Source: Acidimicrobiaceae bacterium (GTDB lineage Bacteria; Actinomycetota; Acidimicrobiia; Acidimicrobiales; Ilumatobacteraceae). Taken from it: a stretch of DNA of 5,264 bases. A program made the translations under genes and the position numbers. This document shows positions 1 to 5,264 of this stretch, piece after piece (position 1 is the first letter of the stretch; the number at the start of each line of letters is the position of its first letter). The notes under the pieces were generated by a model. That model saw only the letters and a program-made list of their open reading frames with translations. It was not told the DNA's origin and made no database searches. The stretch is taken from positions 6,678-11,941 of the forward strand of contig DMQJ01000021.1 in NCBI GenBank assembly GCA_003455715.1, given 5' to 3'.

Positions 1-2
1 AT

Positions 3-446
3 CGCGCCATCCCGTCGCGAGCGGCGCTGCGCGCACCCAGCCGCGAACAGGCGCGTGCGCTCGAGCCGTGGCTGACCAACGACGACTTCCGTCGCTTCCG
101 TTGGCTGAAGGAAGCCGAGAGCGAGTTCCAACCGTTCCATCAGCGCACCTTCTTCGCCGCGCATCCCGACCTGTCGTTCGCTCAGTTGAACGGCGACCAG
201 CCGCTCACCTCCTCGCCTCACCAGCCCGATGGGCTCGTCGAGCGGATGAACCTGATCCGCAACAAGCTGCCCGGCTTGGAGGAGATCGTCACCCGCACCC
301 CACCGAAGGGCGCCGCCCAGTTGCACATGCTGCAGGCAACGGCGCTGGTGTGGACGGCACGTCGCGGGGCTGGCCGTGCGGTGAACCGCCTGCCCGTGGA
401 CGCCCAGTGGGACACCGCTGGCCTGCGGATGGAGATGGTGCGCTAG
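3..446 (+). CDS. DUF429 domain protein, C-terminal part (5' end outside window)
   Basis: The frame is open from base 3 to the TAG at 444-446 (147 residues visible), with no stop before the left edge. DUF429 proteins are usually a little over 200 residues, so roughly the first third, including the start, is missing. The visible part resembles the C-terminal half of DUF429 (Pfam PF04250), a predicted nuclease-like family with an RNase H-type fold. Recognisable blocks are an FxxFRWLKEAESEFQPFHQRT-type stretch (residues about 30-50 of the visible part), the HPDLSFAQLNG block that marks the family, the following LTSSP and ERMNLIRNKLPG segment, a helix with LHMLQATALVWTARR, and the terminal GLRMEMV. 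The biochemical role of this family is not firmly known. It is convergent to the pilin operon and probably functionally unrelated to it. An ATG at 186 lies inside the conserved domain and is unlikely to be the real start. Confidence 0.8.
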   Translation, partial: RAIPSRAALRAPSREQARALEPWLTNDDFRRFRWLKEAESEFQPFHQRTFFAAHPDLSFAQLNGDQPLTSSPHQPDGLVERMNLIRNKLPGLEEIVTRTPPKGAAQLHMLQATALVWTARRGAGRAVNRLPVDAQWDTAGLRMEMVR

Positions 447-465
447 ACCCCGCCCCCTGGGGGTC
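446..465. terminator. Possible hairpin between convergent genes
   Basis: A perfect 6-bp stem (GACCCC at 446-451 with GGGGTC at 460-465, 8-base loop) lies in the 27-base gap between the DUF429 stop and the stop of the PilX-like gene. The position suits a shared terminator for the two converging transcripts. There is no T-run after the stem on either strand, so it is not a canonical intrinsic terminator. Rho-dependent ending, or no termination role, remains possible. Confidence 0.3.
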
Positions 466-473
466 GGCAGCGC

Positions 474-1916
474 TCAGGCGCCGGTGGTGACCCAGGAGTT
501 GATGGCGTATTCGCCGTAATCGTTGACCTGCACGATGGCCACCGACGTGACCACGCCGGTCGGGCCGCTGGTGGTGGCCACCAACTTGAAGGTCTTCTGC
601 ACGATGCGGTTCACCATGCCGATCTGGCTGTCGGCTGGCAGGTCGACCGACTGCTCCACCCGAGCAGCGAGCACGCCACCGACCAGTTGCACCGACTTGT
701 TCATGCCGTAGCCGGGCGCGACGTACACGCTGATCGCTCCCTGTGGCACGCCCACGTAGCCGGGCACGTACAGGGTGCTCGAGCCGGCGCCCATGAACGA
801 CACCTCGATCACGGCCGGCACCGGTGGGTCGGGCGACACGCTCGGAATGAGCGAGGAGGGCGTGTAGTCGCCCTGCACCGCATCGACGGGCGGGTTGGCA
901 TCGCCGGGGTTGGTCTCGGTGTATGAGTTGGGCACCATGAGCCGGCCCGGAATGTCGAGACCGGCGCTGCTTCCGCCCGACGGCACGCCGTTCACCGTCA
1001 CGATCGACACTCCTGCCGACACGGTGCTTCCCACGTCGGTGGGGTCGACGAGGCGAGAGTTGAACTTCACCGAGGGTCCCTGCGTGGCACCGCCGTCGGT
1101 CACCACCATGCGGCCAGCGCCACCGAAGATGAACGTCGCGCCGAGGCCCGACACGTTGGGGGTGAACGGCGCGTTGATGGCGTTGAAGGCGGCATCCTGA
1201 TCCTCGGTGCAGCCGGGGATCGCACCTTGGCCAATGACCACGTTGGCAGGTCCGCTGAAGGTGATGGTGCTCTCGAAGTAGTAGATGCCCGACGCGAAGT
1301 ACGTGGGGATCGAGTCGTTGATGGTGACGGGGTCGTCGTAGGTGCCGGGGAAGAACACCCTGCACGAACCCGCCCACGACGGCATCATGTAGCCACCCGT
1401 CGCCGGGTGGTTGAGAGCGTGCGACGGCAACAGCGGCAGGAGGATGAGGTCGCCCTCGCTGGTGTTGCTCGACGAGTTGATCCACACCGACGGATCGAGC
1501 GAACCGTTGCCGACGAATGGGTCACCGACCACACCCTGGGGAGTGAGCGCTCCGGCCTCGGTGACGGTCATGGCGACACGAAGCTCCGAACTCTCCAACT
1601 CCTGTGCACTCTTCACCGTGGTGCACTCCACGTCGACCGGCACCGAGAAGCCGGGGTCGGCAAGTTGCACGGCGAGGTGAAGGCCCGAATCGCCGCACGC
1701 CTCGTAGAGCGCCGACGGGTCGCTCAGTGCGGCACGGAGACCGCCGCGGGCAGCCTCGGCCGACGAGATCTTGTCGCGCTGGACCTTGCTGGCCCTCACC
1801 ACCGCCGCGGTGTAGTTGAGCAACGGCAACACCAGCAGCGAACCGACGAGGATGAAGATCAGCACCATCATTAGGGCCGAGCCCTCGTCGTTGGTGGCTC
1901 TCGGTCGCCGGGTCAC
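474..1916 (-). CDS. PilX-like minor prepilin with large beta-rich C-terminal domain
   Basis: This 480-residue protein is the last gene of the pilin operon. The start is the GTG at 1916-1914. It overlaps the stop of the PilW-like gene by 4 bases (GTGA) and has a good ribosome site, GGTGAGG at 1928-1922, 5 bases upstream. The frame stays open for 258 more codons upstream, but those lie inside the PilW-like gene. The N-terminus is a 12-residue polar leader ending in Asp-Glu-Gly, then SALMM and a hydrophobic helix (about 14-33), an amphipathic continuation, and an AEAARGGLRAAL segment (about 53-64) typical of PilX proteins. Position +5 of the mature protein is Met, not Glu, as often in PilX/GspK-type subunits. 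The remaining ~400 residues are rich in Gly, Val, Thr and Ser. Around 185-260 (GTYDDPVTI, GIYYFESTITFSG, NVVIGQG) the short strand-turn pattern looks like a beta-helix. Usual PilX proteins are below about 250 residues. Likely location is the inner membrane before assembly, then the pilus tip complex. Family assignment is firm for the N-terminus; the C-terminal function is unknown. Confidence 0.83.
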   Translation of the reverse strand: MTRRPRATNDEGSALMMVLIFILVGSLLVLPLLNYTAAVVRASKVQRDKISSAEAARGGLRAALSDPSALYEACGDSGLHLAVQLADPGFSVPVDVECTTVKSAQELESSELRVAMTVTEAGALTPQGVVGDPFVGNGSLDPSVWINSSSNTSEGDLILLPLLPSHALNHPATGGYMMPSWAGSCRVFFPGTYDDPVTINDSIPTYFASGIYYFESTITFSGPANVVIGQGAIPGCTEDQDAAFNAINAPFTPNVSGLGATFIFGGAGRMVVTDGGATQGPSVKFNSRLVDPTDVGSTVSAGVSIVTVNGVPSGGSSAGLDIPGRLMVPNSYTETNPGDANPPVDAVQGDYTPSSLIPSVSPDPPVPAVIEVSFMGAGSSTLYVPGYVGVPQGAISVYVAPGYGMNKSVQLVGGVLAARVEQSVDLPADSQIGMVNRIVQKTFKLVATTSGPTGVVTSVAIVQVNDYGEYAINSWVTTGA

Positions 1917-4693
1917 AGCAGCCTCACCGTCTGCACGCACGAAATCGCCTGGTTCGGGCTGATGGTCAGGGAGATCTTCTGCCACGGTCCGCCGTCGATG
2001 GGCGTCGCGGTGAACGGATACGACGTGCCGCCGGATGTACAGGTCCACGACACCGGTGCGTACTTGTTGTTGCTCGACAGGTTGAGCTGGGTGATCTCGG
2101 CGTCGACGCTCGCGCCACCGGCGAGGTCGTAGTCGAACGTGCCGGAGCGGAACTGCTGGCTCGTGGTGGCGGTGGTGAGGTCGACCGAGTTCTGGTAGGT
2201 GAACGGGTCGGCCGCCGGCACCCCGCCGATGCGGGTCTGCACCGTCACGGTGCCACCGCATTCGGCCAGCGCCATGCTGGTCATGGCACCAGAGAACTGG
2301 CTCCAGACCGGCAACTGGTAGTACGTCGCAGCGGCGGCGTTGGTGTACGGTCCGCCGGCCGGCTCTGCGGGCACCACACCGCCCGGCGCCACGAGATCCT
2401 TGAGGATGTCGCGGTTGTAGCGGTTGTAGCTGGTTGCGCCTTCGTGGTAATCGTACGGCTCTTCGTACACCTTGGTGGCGTCCCATCCGTCGCCCGAACC
2501 CCACGACGAGTTGTTGGCCAGGTAGGTCGACTCGCTCGTGCCCTCCCACAGTGTGTAGGGCGAGGTGTAGTTGTTCACCGTGCGCCAACCGTCGGACGCG
2601 TCGGCGGTGGTGTTGCCGCCGTTGTAGGCGCTCTCCGTGACGGCCGCCCAGTAGTTGAACGGGGCAGCAAAGTTCTGCGTTGCCCGCCATCCGTCGGAGT
2701 CGCCGTCGACGGTGTTGCCGCCGAGGTACAACGACTCGGTGGTGGTCTCCCAGTTGGTGAACGGCGCGTTGTACTCGGTGGAGATGCGGAACCCGTCGCT
2801 GCTGTCACCCGTGGTGTTGTTGAGGTTGTAGTAGGCCTCGGTCGTCTCGCTCCATCCGCCCGGCGAACTCACCTGGATGCGGTACCCGTCGTTCTGGTTC
2901 GACGTCGTGTTGTTGAGGTCGAAGTAGTCCTTGGTGGTGTTGGTCCAGCTGCTCGGCGAGGACGCCGTCACGCGGATGCCGTCGCCTTCACCGGCAAACA
3001 CGTTGGCTTTGTCGTAGGTGCTCTTGCCACCGCTGATCGTCGTCCACCCGCCTGGCGTACCGGTCACCAGAATGCGACGGCCGTCGCTCTCGGTGTTGTT
3101 GCTGTTGTTGCTGAAGAAGCTGGAGGCCGAGGTCGACTCCCACGAACCATTCCGGAACCGCTGGAACACGACGCCGGTGGTGGCGTACTGGTACGTGAGG
3201 CCCGACTGGGCTCGCTGATACGTCATGCCGCTGGTGGCGTACTGGTACTCCTGGTGTGAGCCACGCTCGAAGTTGGTGAGGTGGTAACCACGCTCGTAGT
3301 CGTAGTGGTAGCCGCGCACGAAGTTGGTGAGGTGGTAGCCCGCACCCTGCTCTCGCCACAGCGACTGGCCGTTCACATCGGTGCCCACGTATACGCCGAC
3401 GAACTTCTCGAGGTCGACCTCGAACTGGCGAATGATGCGGTCGGCTCGGTTCCACGACATCTGGTTGTACGAGCTGCCGGTGCCGGCGGGGAGGCCGTTG
3501 TCGTCGGGGTGCATCGTGGCCGGTGCCGACGCCGAGGAGGCATTGAGCCGGTTGTACGTGGGCATACCGTCGGTGAAGAAGATGAGCGTGCTGGGCAGCA
3601 CCTGCTGCACCGAGCCATCGCTGTTGCGGAACATACGGAAGAAGCCGTCTTCGTAGTTCGTGCCACCTGTGGCCGACAGGCCAGAAATGGCATCGAGCAA
3701 CTCGTCGACGTCGTCATCGTCGAGCATGTCGTAGTAGTAGGTCCACTCGCCGCCAGGGCTGAGGGTGGACGACGTGGTGGAGAAGCGCACCACCTGCAGC
3801 TTCACCGGAGTGCCGGCGAACGCGTTGACGAAGGCCGTCAGGCCCGTTCGTACCGAACTCATGTTGCTGCCGATCGAGCCGGAGGTGTCGACGAGCAAGC
3901 CGAAGTTGCCGCCGCACCGCGACCGGGTGGCAGCGAACGTGGGGGTGGCCGACACGACGTCGGTGCCAAGCTCGCCTTCACGGTTGGTGCCACCGGCACT
4001 CAACGTGATCTGGTCGGTACCACCGCCGGCGCCCGCTGCATCACCACCACCGTTGATGGTCACCGTCACACGGCGGCCGTTCTTGATGTAGTAGGTGGGG
4101 TCCTCACCGTCTTCCACGTCGGAGCCGTCGCCTGGCGAGGCGGGGTCGACCGCGAGCGTCACCAACATCACCCACGTGGGTGAGGTGATGCCCGGGTAGT
4201 ACTCGATGCCGGGCGGCGGCGGATCGACGTCGTGCACCACGACTACTTGCTCGCACTCCGGCGCGCCGGAGCCAACGGTGTAACAGGCGACGCGGAGAAT
4301 CATCCACTCGTCGCCCTCCTGCACGTACCGGTACGACACGGCAGTGCGGGTGGGGATCGGTTCGGTCTCACCTTCCACCCAGCCGGTCCACACCAACATG
4401 AGCGTGTTGGAGCCACTCACGTTCACCCCAGGCGGGCAGAGACTGCCGCAGGGCGAGGCCCCCGGCGACGTGTCGACCTCCTCGGCCGACGCCAGGTCGC
4501 TCGGCAACCACACGCCAACGCTGGCTTCCGAGCGCGCGTTGTTCACACGGCCCTCGCTGTTGTCGTTCTGGTTGATGATCACCATCGTGGCCGTGGCCAT
4601 TGCCGTCACCAGCGTGCCCGTGATCACCACGGTGATCAGTACCTCGGGCAAGGTCATGCCGCCATCTCGAAGGCGCTTCATGTGCTTATACAT
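1913..4693 (-). CDS. PilW-like modular prepilin with vWA domain and tandem repeats (putative tip adhesin)
   Basis: This 926-residue protein starts at the ATG 4693-4691, overlapping the end of the PilV-like gene by 8 bases; a second ATG four codons later is possible. Residues 1-12 are a basic leader ending in Gly-Gly, followed by MTLPE with Glu17 at mature +5 and a hydrophobic helix (about 18-40), a type IV prepilin signal. Residues 41-250 form a PilW/GspJ-like region with Cys pairs 82/86 and 137/147. A vWA domain follows: GLLVDTSGS (D269, S271, S273), GGTN (T345) and FFTDGMP (D375) make a complete metal-binding MIDAS. FVGVYVG (about 431-437) fits vWA strand 5. The last vWA helix appears to be WSQFSGAMTSMALAECGG at 797-814, so residues 440-755 look inserted in the domain. 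The insert holds short GYHLTNF-type repeats (450-511) and seven 31-34-residue units (516-746). Residues 815-926 are a beta-rich end with C885 and C918, perhaps a prealbumin-like fold. PilW proteins are normally 200-400 residues. vWA domains occur in PilY1 and in streptococcal modular pilins, where they mediate adhesion. Adhesion here is inferred. Confidence 0.9.
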   Translation of the reverse strand: MYKHMKRLRDGGMTLPEVLITVVITGTLVTAMATATMVIINQNDNSEGRVNNARSEASVGVWLPSDLASAEEVDTSPGASPCGSLCPPGVNVSGSNTLMLVWTGWVEGETEPIPTRTAVSYRYVQEGDEWMILRVACYTVGSGAPECEQVVVVHDVDPPPPGIEYYPGITSPTWVMLVTLAVDPASPGDGSDVEDGEDPTYYIKNGRRVTVTINGGGDAAGAGGGTDQITLSAGGTNREGELGTDVVSATPTFAATRSRCGGNFGLLVDTSGSIGSNMSSVRTGLTAFVNAFAGTPVKLQVVRFSTTSSTLSPGGEWTYYYDMLDDDDVDELLDAISGLSATGGTNYEDGFFRMFRNSDGSVQQVLPSTLIFFTDGMPTYNRLNASSASAPATMHPDDNGLPAGTGSSYNQMSWNRADRIIRQFEVDLEKFVGVYVGTDVNGQSLWREQGAGYHLTNFVRGYHYDYERGYHLTNFERGSHQEYQYATSGMTYQRAQSGLTYQYATTGVVFQRFRNGSWESTSASSFFSNNSNNTESDGRRILVTGTPGGWTTISGGKSTYDKANVFAGEGDGIRVTASSPSSWTNTTKDYFDLNNTTSNQNDGYRIQVSSPGGWSETTEAYYNLNNTTGDSSDGFRISTEYNAPFTNWETTTESLYLGGNTVDGDSDGWRATQNFAAPFNYWAAVTESAYNGGNTTADASDGWRTVNNYTSPYTLWEGTSESTYLANNSSWGSGDGWDATKVYEEPYDYHEGATSYNRYNRDILKDLVAPGGVVPAEPAGGPYTNAAAATYYQLPVWSQFSGAMTSMALAECGGTVTVQTRIGGVPAADPFTYQNSVDLTTATTSQQFRSGTFDYDLAGGASVDAEITQLNLSSNNKYAPVSWTCTSGGTSYPFTATPIDGGPWQKISLTISPNQAISCVQTVRLL
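2456..3148 (-). repeat. Seven tandem 31-34-residue coding repeats (Trp / Asn-Thr / Asp-Gly / Pro)
   Basis: Within the PilW-like protein, residues 516-746 divide into seven units that each end in Pro (547, 580, 611, 644, 678, 712, 746). Lengths are 32, 33, 31, 33, 34, 34 and 34. Each has Trp at its third or fourth position (518, 550, 583, 614, 648, 682, 716). Most have a Thr/Ser-Glu-Ser-x-Tyr stretch, then an Asn-Asn-Thr-like stretch, and all have Asp-Gly about 19-21 residues after the Trp (D537, 571, 602, 633, 667, 701, 735), usually followed by an aromatic and Arg. Units 5-7 are the most regular. A partial eighth unit (YDYHEG, from 747) has His in place of Trp. At the DNA level the units have diverged, so this is an old, selected array. 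I do not recognise the family. Confidence 0.88.
3161..3346 (-). repeat. Short coding repeats (GYHLTNF / TYQYAT type)
   Basis: Residues 450-511 of the PilW-like protein consist of short Gly-aromatic steps of about 8-11 residues: GYHLTNFVR, GYHYDYER, GYHLTNFER, GSHQEYQYAT, SGMTYQRAQ, SGLTYQYAT, TGVVFQRF. Pairs are almost identical in DNA: a 19-base match at 3268-3286 and 3319-3337 (51 bases, 17 codons apart), and a 17-base match at 3178-3194 and 3232-3248 (54 bases, 18 codons apart). This indicates a two-step super-unit of 17-18 residues duplicated more recently than the longer repeats beside it. The alternating pattern suggests beta-hairpins; the function is unknown. Confidence 0.8.
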
Positions 4694-5168
4694 CGCTCTT
4701 CACCACTTCCATGGTTCGGCTGACCTTCCCGTCCGGGCTGGTGACGGTGATCGTCACGAGCTGCAACAAGCCATCGGGGCGAACGGCCCCTGGGCACGTG
4801 CCTTCCTGCCAGGTGCCGGCCACCGTCGGCGACGAGGCGGGCACGTAGTACTGGTACGACGCCGAGGCCTGGCTGGACTCCCAACCTTCGGCCAGTGCGG
4901 CGGCCTTCACATACACGTCGTAACCGGCGCAACTCTCGCCAGCGCGGTTCACACGGTCGGCGGCGTTGGCCAACACGGTTTCCACTCGGGTGGCGGTGCG
5001 ACGCATCGACGAGGCCTCCACCGTGGTGAGTGCGGCGAGCATCAGAGGGATCATCGCCAAACCCACCAGCACCACCGCGATCACCACTTCCACCAGGCCC
5101 AGCCCGCGGTCGCGCTCCTGTTCGGCGGGCGCAGGTGCTGCGCGGCGGATACACGAATCCCACATCAC
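4686..5168 (-). CDS. PilV/GspI-like minor type IV prepilin
   Basis: This 160-residue protein is the first gene of the operon. The start is GTG 5168-5166 or the adjacent ATG 5165-5163; no other in-frame start lies before the prepilin motif. The leader is 22 residues ending in Arg-Gly, followed by LGLVE (Glu27 at mature +5) and the hydrophobic stretch VVIAVVLVGLAMIPLMLAAL, the classic signal cut and N-methylated by prepilin peptidase PilD. The long amphipathic helix continues through TVEASSMRRTATRVETVLANAADRV. The globular part has Cys80 and Cys125, probably a disulfide, and ends in a strand pattern (LLQLVTITVTSPDGKVSRTMEV) usual for PilV/GspI. The protein length is normal for the family. Such minor pilins help build the initiating complex at the pilus tip together with the W and X subunits encoded next. 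The stop overlaps the next start by 8 bases. No Shine-Dalgarno sequence is evident, which fits the proposed leaderless mRNA. Confidence 0.88.
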   Translation of the reverse strand: MMWDSCIRRAAPAPAEQERDRGLGLVEVVIAVVLVGLAMIPLMLAALTTVEASSMRRTATRVETVLANAADRVNRAGESCAGYDVYVKAAALAEGWESSQASASYQYYVPASSPTVAGTWQEGTCPGAVRPDGLLQLVTITVTSPDGKVSRTMEVVKSDV

Positions 5169-5174
5169 GCTCGG

Positions 5175-5204
5175 TCATCGGCTGTTCGGGCCCCAACCTT
5201 GAGG
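5175..5204 (-). promoter_or_regulatory. Putative FliA/WhiG (sigma-28 family) promoter of the pilin operon
   Basis: Reading the minus strand, CCTCAAG (5204-5198) is followed by exactly 15 bases and then GCCGATGA (5182-5175). Sigma-28 family promoters are known to have a TAAAG/TCAAG-type -35 and a GCCGATAA-type -10 separated by about 14-16 bases. This site matches the -10 at seven of eight positions. Only six bases separate the -10 from the GTG start at 5168, so transcription would begin at or next to the start codon, giving a leaderless message. The match is seen directly; its use by a sigma-28 factor is inferred. Confidence 0.62.
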
Positions 5205-5219
5205 CGGGAGAGTCTCAAG
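5198..5219. promoter_or_regulatory. Inverted repeat CTTGAG-N10-CTCAAG over the promoter -35
   Basis: A perfect 6-base inverted repeat with a 10-base spacer has its left half on the -35 element of the putative operon promoter. A third half-site, TTGAG, follows at 5226-5230. The arrangement could be an operator for a dimeric regulator, or a chance consequence of the -35 sequence recurring nearby. No known regulator can be named from the sequence. Confidence 0.3.
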
Positions 5220-5264
5220 ACATCGTTGAGAAACGAGAAAACGGAACGAGCCGGGCCCGCAGGC

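Noticed and set aside
289..1485. 398-codon minus-strand open frame
   Set aside because: It is out of frame with the PilX-like gene and runs through its stop into the antisense of the DUF429 gene; the Arg/Pro/His-rich translation is not protein-like.
1227..1874. 215-codon plus-strand open frame
   Set aside because: It is antisense to the PilX-like gene, with Arg/His/Asp-biased composition and no domain; a shadow frame.
1917..2690. 258-codon upstream extension of the PilX-like reading frame
   Set aside because: It overlaps the PilW-like coding region in another frame and has low-complexity Arg/His-rich composition. The GTG at 1916 has a good ribosome site and is followed at once by a prepilin leader.
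2456..3148. Regular spacing suggestive of a CRISPR or intergenic repeat array
   Set aside because: The repeats are conserved in protein, not DNA, have no invariant DNA repeat or spacers, and stay in frame inside a large open frame.
3281..4183. 300-codon plus-strand open frame
   Set aside because: It is antisense to the vWA region, rich in Val/Arg/His/Gly with no recognisable motif; a typical shadow of GC-rich coding on the other strand.
4678..5196. 172-codon minus-strand frame with ATG starts upstream of the PilV-like start
   Set aside because: It lacks a hydrophobic pilin helix and is Arg/Gly-rich; the adjacent frame has a clear prepilin signal, Cys pair and pilin ending. Its ATG codons fall in the putative promoter.
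5221..5264. Possible terminator or gene end at the right edge
   Set aside because: The segment is short, contains a GC-rich stretch and an A-rich stretch on the plus strand, but no convincing stem followed by a T-run and no identifiable coding.

Overview
The window is high-GC bacterial DNA with dense, short-gapped coding. A leaderless-looking start, the strong GC bias at third codon positions, and the protein style (a DUF429 protein next to low-lysine, Ser/Thr/Gly-rich pilins) suggest an actinobacterium, possibly an Acidimicrobiia/Ilumatobacter-type lineage. That placement is inference; no rRNA or taxonomic marker is present.

Layout. Bases 3-446 (+) hold the C-terminal part of a DUF429 (RNase H-like fold) protein whose start lies left of the window. 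It converges, across a 27-base gap containing a small GC-rich hairpin, on a three-gene minus-strand operon that fills the rest of the window. In transcription order the operon is: a PilV/GspI-like minor prepilin (5168-4686), a very large PilW-like prepilin carrying a von Willebrand factor A (vWA) domain and repeats (4693-1913), and a PilX-like prepilin with a large C-terminal region (1916-474). Consecutive genes overlap by 8 and 4 bases, so they are probably translationally coupled. The 96 bases right of the operon (5169-5264) contain a good match to a FliA/WhiG (sigma-28 family) promoter, placed so that transcription would begin essentially at the first start codon.

Function. All three products have a type IV prepilin leader (short polar leader ending in Gly, then a hydrophobic helix). 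Two have the canonical Glu at +5, and the PilX-like one lacks it, as PilX/GspK proteins often do. V-W-X minor pilins usually form the priming complex at the pilus tip. Here the W subunit appears to be a modular pilin: its vWA domain has a complete MIDAS metal site (D269, S271, S273, T345, D375), and about 310 residues of tandem repeats seem to be inserted inside the vWA fold between beta-5 and the last helices. The simplest reading is a tip-located adhesin built into the minor pilin itself, taking the place of a separate PilY1-type adhesin. The 31-34-residue repeats (seven units, each with Trp, an Asn/Thr-rich stretch, Asp-Gly and a final Pro) do not match a family I recognise and are the most interesting item in the window.
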